Source: Sulfurospirillum sp. UBA6790
Lineage (GTDB): Bacteria > Campylobacterota > Campylobacteria > Campylobacterales > Sulfurospirillaceae
Assembly (NCBI GenBank): GCA_002452855.1
Contig: DKFS01000054.1
Location: forward strand, 1-13,523
Length of the DNA: 13,523 bases
Direction of reading: 5' to 3'
This document shows positions 7,718 through 13,523 of the stretch, one piece after another (the stretch's first letter is position 1; each line of letters opens with the position of its first letter). The notes under the pieces are model-generated. The model did no database searches, was not told the origin of the DNA, and was given only the letters and a program-made list of their open reading frames with translations. A program made the translations under genes and the position numbers.

Positions 7718-9659
7718 AATTTGCTAAAACATGGTTGAGGTTTTCGGTGAGTGTGCTTAAGTGTTGTGCCGCACTCTCCATCTCTTCCATACTCTTCGCG
7801 TTGCTTATCGTAAATGAATTAATCTCTTCGATTTTCTTGACAATGGCATCTACTTTTTGACCCGTCATCACGTAATCTTGTACGGTATGTTCACTTGATA
7901 CTGTTGCATTATCCATAATCGTTGTTGTTTCATTGATATTTTGCTCTACCGTTGAGGCAATCAACGTAAGGTTTTCCATACTTTTTGAGTTACTGTTCAT
8001 ATGATCGCTTGCGTCGTTAATGGCTTGGACGATGACATTAATCGTTGCATTGATTTCGAGTAAGCTTTTTTGCGTACGCTCCGCTAATTTCCTGACTTCA
8101 TCCGCTACAACAGCAAAACCACGTCCATGCTCTCCCGCACGTGCCGCTTCGATAGCCGCATTGAGTGCTAAAAGATTGGTTTGGTCAGCAATGTCTGATA
8201 TAACGGTCAAGACACCCTTAACTTGGTCGGCATCGGTACTGAGTTGCGCTATTTGACGTGCCAGTTCGATTTCCGTATGTGCGGTTGATTGGACTTGGTT
8301 TGCCATTTTTAATATCTCTTGTTTTGCATTCGCCAGTTTCATTTGCACATTTTCAATTTCCGCTTTTGAGTGTTCGGCTTTTTGCAGTGAAAGGATTAAT
8401 TCTTGTTTCATTTGCTGAGACATGCCATTGGTTTCTTGTACGATTTGAGACGTACTTTTAACCCGTTTGCCTACTTCAATAGCGGTAGAGCTGAGTTCGG
8501 TTGCCACCGATGCATTCTCAGAGCTAGATGCTTTGGCTTCAGAAACCGTCAGTCGCACTTTGTCGATAAAGCGGTTAAACTCTTCAGAAGTTTGACCTAT
8601 CTCATCACCGCTTTTGATGTCAATATGTTTGGTCAAGTCGCCATCGCCACTTGCGAGATTGGCGGCTTTGCTTTTCAGTTCTTTTAAAGGCGTGCTAACC
8701 GTTCTTCTAAGCACAAGAATCAATGCTAAAATAACCAAAATATCAATAACCGCCATAATCAATATTTGTTGAATCATACTGCTTTGCGCGGCATTGACGG
8801 TTTTATCGACAACGGCTTTTGGCATGGCCATTAGCACTTCACCACAGCGGTTTCCGTCGAAACCTTTGAGTTCTTGGCGGACAACAAAGTAAGTAGGTGT
8901 TGTAAAGGTTGCACCTTGTGCATTTAAATCGAGCGCTTTGATTTCATCAAAAAGTGTCATGTCTGTGATGTCTTTTTTCTGAGAAAGCGCAGTGTCTCGT
9001 GCTAAAATAGCATCTTTTGCTCCTGCACTTAAATTCAGATGGCTTTTGTCGGTCAAGAAAATGATGCTTGCACCCAAATCTTTTTTGGCATTATTCACCA
9101 CAGAGCCAAACGATTGGATGAACTCAACAGAACCTAAATATTCACCGTTTTTCATCACCGGAGCCAAACCACGAAGGGACATGCCAGCAACGCCCATTTC
9201 AATCGCTGAGAGGGGTTGTTTTGTTTCCTTAACTTTTTTAATGGTATGACGAAAGGAAGAGAGGTCATCACCAAATTTTTGTGGCATCCATGCCCGTACA
9301 AAACTCTTGATATCTTTCGTATGGATGTGAACTTGAACATTCTTAAAATCCGTAAACTCTTTATAGGTCTTTGCAAGATTGCTTAACCCATCAATGGCAA
9401 TACTACGGTCGTTTTTGGCCAAAGACTCAATGACGTAATAATTCGAAGCAATGGTAATGGCATTGGTCAGCGCCACATCATATTTTGCATTGAGTTGATT
9501 AGTTACATAAACGTTTAAGGACGATTGCTCTTTCGCGTAAACATCTTTTTCAATCTTTTTAACACTGACATACGTTGTGCACAAAATGATAATCATACCA
9601 AAGACAATGGAGGCGATTAAAGGGAGGTGGATTTTGTTAGAAATCGAGAGGTGGCGCAT
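7707..9659 (-). CDS. Methyl-accepting chemotaxis protein with double-Cache-type sensor
   Basis: Transmembrane chemoreceptor of 650 residues that would signal through CheW/CheA. A membrane helix at about 11-31 is followed by a periplasmic region at 32-296 with Cache-like features ([19 protein letters not shown] at 122-140, [18 protein letters not shown] at 159-176), resembling a double Cache domain. A second helix covers about 297-317, a HAMP domain about 318-370, and then the long methylation/signalling coiled coil. The hairpin tip [20 protein letters not shown] (489-508) and the stretch through [18 protein letters not shown] (512-529) are canonical. There is no CheR-docking pentapeptide at the C terminus, which ends NFRT. 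AAGGAG lies six bases before the ATG. The ligand is unknown; closeness to the 5-oxoproline operon is suggestive only, since the gene is convergent and separately transcribed. Confidence 0.94.
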   Translation of the reverse strand: MRHLSISNKIHLPLIASIVFGMIIILCTTYVSVKKIEKDVYAKEQSSLNVYVTNQLNAKYDVALTNAITIASNYYVIESLAKNDRSIAIDGLSNLAKTYKEFTDFKNVQVHIHTKDIKSFVRAWMPQKFGDDLSSFRHTIKKVKETKQPLSAIEMGVAGMSLRGLAPVMKNGEYLGSVEFIQSFGSVVNNAKKDLGASIIFLTDKSHLNLSAGAKDAILARDTALSQKKDITDMTLFDEIKALDLNAQGATFTTPTYFVVRQELKGFDGNRCGEVLMAMPKAVVDKTVNAAQSSMIQQILIMAVIDILVILALILVLRRTVSTPLKELKSKAANLASGDGDLTKHIDIKSGDEIGQTSEEFNRFIDKVRLTVSEAKASSSENASVATELSSTAIEVGKRVKSTSQIVQETNGMSQQMKQELILSLQKAEHSKAEIENVQMKLANAKQEILKMANQVQSTAHTEIELARQIAQLSTDADQVKGVLTVISDIADQTNLLALNAAIEAARAGEHGRGFAVVADEVRKLAERTQKSLLEINATINVIVQAINDASDHMNSNSKSMENLTLIASTVEQNINETTTIMDNATVSSEHTVQDYVMTGQKVDAIVKKIEEINSFTISNAKSMEEMESAAQHLSTLTENLNHVLANFRT

Positions 9660-9686
9660 AAAAGACTCCTTGAAGGCATTTTAATT

Positions 9687-9692
9687 ATTTTA
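9687..9692 (-). promoter_or_regulatory. Possible -10 box of the chemoreceptor gene
   Basis: On the - strand TAAAAT occurs 27 bases upstream of the chemoreceptor ATG, at a workable distance. No convincing -35, sigma-28 or sigma-54 box was found. The surrounding DNA is very AT-rich, so such a hexamer could arise by chance. Confidence 0.25.
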
Positions 9693-9774
9693 GTAAAGTT
9701 TTCTTTAAAAAAGTTTATAAAAGAGGCATTTTTAAGACATTTTCGCTCTTAGGAGGGTTCAATCTGAAAATGGC

Positions 9775-9780
9775 TATAAT
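9775..9780 (+). promoter_or_regulatory. -10 box of the riboflavin synthase operon
   Basis: A consensus TATAAT in the context GGCTATAAT sits 28 bases before the riboflavin synthase ATG, which would place the transcript start near 9787. No -35 hexamer is recognisable, as is usual for Campylobacterota promoters. Because it lies downstream of the in-frame ATG at 9770, it argues against that earlier start. Confidence 0.6.
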
Positions 9781-9808
9781 AAGGTGTTTATTAAGAGTGA
9801 GGTTCAAG

Positions 9809-10417
9809 ATGTTTACAGGATTAATCAGAGAATTTGGCGAAGTTATCAATTACCAAAACAATGTTTTACGTCTTCGTGCAAAGTATCGTCCAAAAATTGG
9901 TGATAGCATTGCCGTTAATGGTGCATGTCTGACTGTCATCCATCTGTTTGATGATGGTTTTAGTGTTGAACTTTCTTTAGAGACACGGGAATTATTAGCG
10001 CTTGAGAATTATAAAGGTCACGTTCATATTGAACCTGCCATGCGTTTGGATGAAAGGTTGGATGGCCATTTGGTGCAAGGGCATGTGGATTGCGTCGGAG
10101 AGATAATTCATTTAGCGCAAAAAGAAAATGGGCTTGATTTGGAAATAAGATTGCCCGTAGAATCGATTAAATTTGTCATTCCTAAAGGAAGTATTGCCAT
10201 TGATGGTGTGAGTTTAACCGTGAATGATGTGTATGAAACAAGTTTTCGTTTGACGATTATTCCTCACACGTTAGCGCAAACGTTAATGAAAACCTATAAA
10301 GCAGGGCGGCGGGTCAATATTGAGACCGATATGTTCGCGCGGTATGTCTATCATTTGTTTCATAAAGATAAAGCGCTGGATTGGAAGAGCGTCGATAGAA
10401 TCATGGCGCTTTATTAA
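9809..10417 (+). CDS. ribE: Riboflavin synthase, alpha chain
   Basis: Converts two molecules of 6,7-dimethyl-8-ribityllumazine to riboflavin, the last step of vitamin B2 synthesis, in the cytoplasm. The protein consists of two similar lumazine-binding halves (about 1-87 and 88-185). Family marks are the N-terminal MFTGLIREFGEV, SIAVNGACLTV at 33-43 in the first half, GHLVQGHVD at 86-94, GSIAIDGVSLTVNDV at 127-141 in the second half, and NIETDMFARYV at 170-180. The ATG at 9809 is chosen since MFTGLI is the conserved N terminus, GAGG lies six bases upstream, and the promoter -10 lies between this ATG and an earlier one at 9770. It is 202 residues long, within the normal range. The stop overlaps the next start (TAATG). 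The gene is also named ribC in some organisms. Confidence 0.95.
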   Translation: MFTGLIREFGEVINYQNNVLRLRAKYRPKIGDSIAVNGACLTVIHLFDDGFSVELSLETRELLALENYKGHVHIEPAMRLDERLDGHLVQGHVDCVGEIIHLAQKENGLDLEIRLPVESIKFVIPKGSIAIDGVSLTVNDVYETSFRLTIIPHTLAQTLMKTYKAGRRVNIETDMFARYVYHLFHKDKALDWKSVDRIMALY

Positions 10418-11091
10418 TGCAGTATCGTTTTACGAATCGTTTTGGCGGTGTCAGCGAACACCCTTACGATAGCTTTAATATGGGACTGCATGTGAATGAT
10501 AATCCTTTACATGTAAAACATAATCGAGAGCAATTACGTGAGCAACTCGGCGTTTCAAAGCTTGTGTTTATGGAACAAGTTCATGGCAATGAGATTGCGT
10601 TGATTCAAACGGGAGAAGAAACACCCGTTTGCGACGCGATGATTACTCAGCAAAAAGACATCGGATTAGTTGTCATGGTAGCAGATTGTATCCCCATTTT
10701 ATTGTATGATGCAGTGCAAGAAGCTATTGGTGTAGCCCACGCAGGGCGAGCAGGAAGCCGTTTGTTAGTGGGGCAAAAATGTGCCTTAGCAATGCACGAA
10801 TATTTTGGAAGTGCGATGAAAAACCTACAAATTATGATGGGACCTTCCATTCAACAATGCTGTTATGAGGTCGGTGTTGAGGTGACAGCGGGGTTTCAAA
10901 ACGTTTTACATGTAAAAGATGAACGTTATTTTTTAGACTTGCAGCGTTTCAATTATGAAGCGTTTTTAACCTTAGGCATTCAAGCAGAGCATCTTCATGT
11001 CTCACCGACATGTACCTGTTGTGACGAAACATTTTTTTCGTACCGAAGAGAAAAAAATACAGGACGTTTTGTAGGAGCGATTTGTTTATGA
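10417..11091 (+). CDS. pgeF: PgeF/YfiH-family protein (laccase-domain purine nucleosidase / peptidoglycan editing factor)
   Basis: Cytoplasmic protein of the YfiH/DUF152 family, 224 residues. Members are described as purine nucleoside phosphorylases/adenosine deaminases (LACC1-like) and, in E. coli, as a factor that keeps wrong residues out of peptidoglycan precursors. The metal site is visible as H56 (FMEQVHG), C91 (VADCIPILLYD) and H108 (GVAHAGRAG), matching the His-Cys-His set of the family. MGPSIQQCCYEVG (141-153) and the C-terminal CTCC...FFSYRREKNTGR are also typical. The usual tryptophan in HAGWRG is replaced, giving HAGRAG. The ATG overlaps the riboflavin synthase stop by one base and the gene's own stop overlaps the next start, so the three genes are probably co-translated. 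The exact role in this organism is not shown by the sequence. Confidence 0.88.
   Translation: MQYRFTNRFGGVSEHPYDSFNMGLHVNDNPLHVKHNREQLREQLGVSKLVFMEQVHGNEIALIQTGEETPVCDAMITQQKDIGLVVMVADCIPILLYDAVQEAIGVAHAGRAGSRLLVGQKCALAMHEYFGSAMKNLQIMMGPSIQQCCYEVGVEVTAGFQNVLHVKDERYFLDLQRFNYEAFLTLGIQAEHLHVSPTCTCCDETFFSYRREKNTGRFVGAICL
10506..10517. repeat. TTTACATGTAAA palindrome, copy 3
   Basis: Exact copy within pgeF, read as PLHVK, 399 bases before copy 4 in the same gene. Confidence 0.6.
10905..10916. repeat. TTTACATGTAAA palindrome, copy 4
   Basis: Exact copy within pgeF, read as VLHVK. Here the symmetry extends to 14 bp (10904-10917). Confidence 0.6.
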
Positions 11092-11336
11092 ATCCAAAAG
11101 CACTTGCGCAGTATCAGGCATCACAACAAAAAAGCGCTCAGCAGATTTTGCGTTTAAAACTGGATGTTATTATGAAACGAGGGGGACTTTATAATCTTGC
11201 TTTTTTACAAAATGAAGCATTGTTAGAGAATTTTATCAGTACGCCCAATATAACAGTATCTTCTCACCAAATTGAGCAGTTGGAGAAAGTCCTCTTGTGG
11301 CTAGAAAAGACACAAGAGGGAGCCAAAGTCAGCTAA
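11088..11336 (+). CDS. Small protein of unknown function
   Basis: An 82-residue protein that I do not recognise. The ATG at 11088 is preferred over a TTG at 11082 because it overlaps the pgeF stop (ATGA), the linkage used throughout this region; AGGAG at 11073-11077 is the ribosome binding site. The sequence looks soluble and mostly helical: a Gln/Lys-rich N-terminal part (QYQASQQKSAQQILRLKLDV), a Gly-Gly turn (KRGGLYN), and a Leu/Glu-rich C-terminal helix (QIEQLEKVLLWLEKTQ). There is no signal peptide or membrane segment, and no cysteine. Tight coupling to the two genes upstream supports real translation. Its last codons contain a 9-bp hairpin, and its stop directly abuts the stop of the convergent peroxidase gene. 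Confidence 0.75.
   Translation: MNPKALAQYQASQQKSAQQILRLKLDVIMKRGGLYNLAFLQNEALLENFISTPNITVSSHQIEQLEKVLLWLEKTQEGAKVS
11291..11319. terminator. Inverted repeat at a convergent gene junction, possible terminator
   Basis: CCTCTTGTG (11291-11299) and CACAAGAGG (11311-11319) form a perfect 9-bp stem with an 11-base loop, extendable by one G-U pair. It lies in the coding end of the small gene, 15 bases before its stop codon. Neither strand has a proper T-run after the stem, so factor-independent termination is doubtful; mRNA 3'-end protection is an alternative. Confidence 0.35.
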
Positions 11337-11879
11337 TTAATGACCGCAGCCACAACCGCCGCTTTTACAAGCAGCCGCGTCTTTAAGTGCAGCAAGTGCG
11401 CCATCGTAGTTAGGCTCTTCTGTAATTTCTGGGCAAATTTCTTTGTACGTGATTTTTCCGTTTTTATCAACAACAAAAATAGCTCTTGCGCTAAGGCCTT
11501 TGAGTGGACCATCTGCGATTAAAACACCATAACCATTCGCTACGGCTTTATCTCTAAAGTCACTGCCTACTTGAAGATTGTCAATCCCTTCTGTCGTACA
11601 AAAACGACCCATCGCAAATGGAAGGTCCATTGAAACAACCGTAATCGTTGCATTTTCAACGCTTGCAGCTTTTGTATTAAATGTTCGTGTTTCTTGTGCA
11701 CATACTGCGGTGTCAAGAGAAGGAACAATCACAATGACTTGAGCTTTATCGCTTTTACCACCGACTTGAATCTCGCTTAAATCTTTAGCGACGACGCTAA
11801 TAGCGGGTGCTGTGTCCCCAACATTTAGAGTTGAACCTGAGAGATTAACAAGATTACCTTTGAGCTTGGTTGTTGCCAT
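11337..11879 (-). CDS. tpx: Thiol peroxidase (Tpx family) with Cys-rich C-terminal tail
   Basis: Atypical two-cysteine peroxiredoxin that reduces peroxides using thioredoxin. The peroxidatic site is PSLDTAVCAQETRTFN with C60, and S54 and T57 in the expected places. The resolving cysteine is C94 in MDLPFAMGRFC. The N-terminal TTKLKGNLVNLSGSTLNVGD and the C-terminal LSARAIFVVDKNGKITYKEI also fit. At 180 residues it is about ten longer than usual: after ALAALKDAAA it carries the tail CKSGGCGCGH (171-180), adding three cysteines and a histidine. An additional cysteine sits in EICPEI (C148). AAGGAA precedes the ATG by six bases, and TATAAT lies 36 bases upstream on the same strand, so the gene probably has its own promoter although the cyclase gene upstream points the same way. 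Confidence 0.94.
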   Translation of the reverse strand: MATTKLKGNLVNLSGSTLNVGDTAPAISVVAKDLSEIQVGGKSDKAQVIVIVPSLDTAVCAQETRTFNTKAASVENATITVVSMDLPFAMGRFCTTEGIDNLQVGSDFRDKAVANGYGVLIADGPLKGLSARAIFVVDKNGKITYKEICPEITEEPNYDGALAALKDAAACKSGGCGCGH

Positions 11880-11914
11880 GATATTTCCTTATAGAAAAAT
11901 GTAAATATTCCAAA

Positions 11915-11920
11915 ATTATA
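11915..11920 (-). promoter_or_regulatory. -10 box of the thiol peroxidase gene
   Basis: On the - strand a consensus TATAAT in the context GCTATAAT lies 36 bases before the peroxidase ATG, implying a leader of about 30 bases. The same GCTATAAT precedes riboflavin synthase. No -35 match is seen; the place where it would be is occupied by a palindrome (11940-11954). Confidence 0.55.
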
Positions 11921-11939
11921 GCTAACTCGGATAAATAAA

Positions 11940-11954
11940 CTCTTAATTTAAGAG
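11940..11954. promoter_or_regulatory. 15-bp palindrome upstream of the thiol peroxidase promoter
   Basis: CTCTTAA, a central T, and TTAAGAG form a perfect palindrome between the end of the cyclase gene and the -10 of the peroxidase gene, around the -35 position. Such a site would suit a dimeric regulator of a peroxide-stress gene. On the - strand it could instead fold as a short hairpin followed by TTTATTTAT and act as a weak terminator for the cyclase gene. Both readings are inference. Confidence 0.35.
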
Positions 11955-11955
11955 G

Positions 11956-13523
11956 TTAAAGAATTTGTACTTGGTTTCGCCCATTATTCTTAGCAAGATA
12001 GAGTGCTTCATCGGAACGTTTGACAATATCAAAAAAGTCATTGTCGCTCTCTTGATAGCCACTTATACCAATACTCACTGTAATAGGCGGAAGTTCAGGA
12101 AGCTTATTTTGCGTACTGCTTTCGATCGTTGAGCGAATTTTTTCTGCAAGAATCAACGCTCCTTTATCGGTATCGTTTTGGATACAAATACTAAACTCTT
12201 CCCCACCTATGCGTCCAAAAAGGTCACTTTCGCGAATCAATTGTTGAATTTGCTCACAAAAAAACTTCAAGATATCATCGCCTTTTGCATGTCCATAGGT
12301 GTCATTGATGTTTTTAAAGAAATCAATGTCCAAAGAGAGTACATGTAATGCACTTTTATTCCGTTTTGCCGTATAAAAATATTGTGTTGCCAAAAGAAAA
12401 AAATGCCTGCGGTTATCTATTTTTGTGAGTTCATCGGTATTGGCTAGCTCTTTGAGTTTTGCGTTTAACAGACTGAGCGCATGCGTACGCTCTTCCACTT
12501 CTTGCTCCAGTGTCTCATTAAAATGTTCGATTTCATGAGCATGACGAAGCAATTTTTGATTAAGCGTTTGGATATGAATCATAAAAAATACCGCACTACT
12601 AAAGGCAATCAATAGACCGATTAAGAGGTATTTGTATTTAAAAAGAACATCGTTGAATGTGAAGGATTTTTGCTCATACGGATAGATATTGAACTCTTTT
12701 AAAAGTGCGTGGACTTTGGAGTAGTCTTGAGGTGTTTTAAGCCGAAAGACATAGGTTTTATTTTGGGATAAGGTGGAAAGTTTTAAAAGCGTACTTAAGA
12801 CCTCATTGGATAAATCTTCTGAAGTAAGAGACGTCTTAGCCAGTGTCCATTCTGGGTAAAGCTCACTACTGCTCATAAAAGGAAATTGTGGTGTGTCTTT
12901 TAACCCTAGTACGCGAATATCGTTTAAGAAGAGTGTTCCTGCGTCGCTCATTTTTTCCAAGACATCCGTTCGAATAATTCCCACATCAATTTCTTTGGTT
13001 AAAACAGCTTTGATGACATTGTAATGGGTACCCAAAAAAGTTATATGGTTTTTATCCGGTGTGTATCCCAGTGTTTTGATGCCTAAAAGATAACCCCCAA
13101 AGGACATGGCGGCAACCGCACCAATTTTTTTATTGGCAACATCGTGTAAAGAAGAGATAGGCGCATCCGAACGCGTAAAAATAACGCTGCCGTATTCACT
13201 GTAATAATGATTTTTGTACTTGGCACTCATCGTGGCCAATCGGCTAATACCGTATTTGTGTTCGAGTTGAATATACTGCATGGGATTTGTGATGATAAAT
13301 TCAATTTCATTGTTCTTGACACTTTGCTCAAGTTCGTCAAATTCTAAAGGCATAATGACAAAATGGTGCGAGGGGAAAATGGAAGAAAGATAATTCGCAC
13401 TTTCTCTCCACGTGGTAGGAATGACATCATTGCCATCACGACTTGCAAGAATACCTATGCGGATTGTATCTTTTGCAAAATGTAATGGGTCGATGAATCC
13501 TTCAAGGTTTTTGCCATTGGGCA
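11956..13523 (-). CDS. PhnD-like sensor diguanylate cyclase (5' partial)
   Basis: Membrane enzyme making cyclic di-GMP from two GTP, with a periplasmic binding-protein-like sensor. The frame stays open to the right edge with no start codon beyond 13353: the residues there (e.g. IRIGILASRDGNDVIP) are the conserved beginning of a PhnD-type domain, so the gene starts outside the window. Numbering from the internal Met at 13353: the PhnD-like domain runs to about 225 (IITNPMQYIQLEHKYG, IGAVAAMSFGGYLLG, DVGIIRTDVLEKM). A membrane helix follows at about 241-262, a coiled coil at 263-305, then the GGDEF domain with DELTKIDNRRHF (307-318), DIDFFKNINDTYGHAKGDD (342-360) and the active-site GGEEF (383-387). 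RESD at 374-377 lies five residues before GGEEF, so the product-inhibition I-site is intact. The ligand is unknown; phosphonate-like compounds are only a family precedent. Confidence 0.9.
   Translation of the reverse strand, partial: PNGKNLEGFIDPLHFAKDTIRIGILASRDGNDVIPTTWRESANYLSSIFPSHHFVIMPLEFDELEQSVKNNEIEFIITNPMQYIQLEHKYGISRLATMSAKYKNHYYSEYGSVIFTRSDAPISSLHDVANKKIGAVAAMSFGGYLLGIKTLGYTPDKNHITFLGTHYNVIKAVLTKEIDVGIIRTDVLEKMSDAGTLFLNDIRVLGLKDTPQFPFMSSSELYPEWTLAKTSLTSEDLSNEVLSTLLKLSTLSQNKTYVFRLKTPQDYSKVHALLKEFNIYPYEQKSFTFNDVLFKYKYLLIGLLIAFSSAVFFMIHIQTLNQKLLRHAHEIEHFNETLEQEVEERTHALSLLNAKLKELANTDELTKIDNRRHFFLLATQYFYTAKRNKSALHVLSLDIDFFKNINDTYGHAKGDDILKFFCEQIQQLIRESDLFGRIGGEEFSICIQNDTDKGALILAEKIRSTIESSTQNKLPELPPITVSIGISGYQESDNDFFDIVKRSDEALYLAKNNGRNQVQIL

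Noticed and set aside
9660..9774. Riboswitch (FMN) or leader peptide upstream of riboflavin synthase
   Set aside because: Only about 20 bases separate the predicted transcript start from the ATG, and no conserved FMN-element pieces were seen. The short repeat GGTTCAA (9756, 9801) and GGCATTTT (9675, 9725) are too weak to call.
9770..9808. ATG at 9770 as the riboflavin synthase start
   Set aside because: A consensus TATAAT lies after it, AGGAGG at 9751-9756 is too far away, and the family N terminus is MFTGLI, encoded from 9809.
13351..13353. ATG at 13353 as the real start of the cyclase gene
   Set aside because: Upstream codons to the right edge encode the conserved start of a PhnD-type domain without any stop, so the Met is internal.

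Overview
The window looks like chromosomal DNA of a Campylobacterota member, most likely Sulfurospirillum or a close relative. This is inferred from gene content and protein style: moderate-to-low GC, very tight gene packing with ATGA/TAATG overlaps, an 'AHQWRQPL' H-box histidine kinase, GCTATAAT-type -10 boxes without clear -35 boxes, and many respiratory and sensory signal proteins. No RNA genes, insertion sequences, CRISPR arrays or phage genes were seen.

Bases 1-7717 (+ strand) form one functional block. A Cache-domain sensor histidine kinase (5' end outside the window) overlaps an OmpR-type response regulator by one base. After an 81-base gap with a perfect tandem 11-bp repeat and a likely promoter comes a complete TRAP transporter, dctP-dctQ-dctM, joined by overlapping start/stop codons to pxpA-pxpB-pxpC, the three-subunit ATP-dependent 5-oxoprolinase. 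The simplest reading is a 'sense, import, hydrolyse' locus for 5-oxoproline (pyroglutamate): a periplasmic binding protein captures it, the QM permease imports it with an ion gradient, PxpABC opens it to glutamate, and the two-component system switches the operon on. The substrate assignment is inferred from linkage.

Bases 7707-9659 (- strand) encode a methyl-accepting chemotaxis protein whose 3' end overlaps pxpC by 11 bases. The 149-base gap up to 9809 carries the ribosome binding site and a possible promoter of this receptor, and the TATAAT box of the next operon.

Bases 9809-11336 (+ strand) hold a three-gene run: riboflavin synthase, a PgeF/YfiH-family protein, and a small protein of unknown function, again with overlapping start/stop codons.

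Bases 11337-13523 (- strand) hold a thiol peroxidase with an unusual Cys/Gly-rich tail and, upstream of it, a membrane diguanylate cyclase with a PhnD-like periplasmic binding domain that runs off the right edge. The stop codons of the small gene and the peroxidase gene abut with no gap.

Beyond the genes, several DNA-level signals stand out. A strong hairpin lies just inside dctQ, placed to set different DctP and DctQM levels. A 9-bp stem lies inside the 3' coding end of the + strand gene at both convergent junctions. The 12-bp palindrome TTTACATGTAAA occurs four times.
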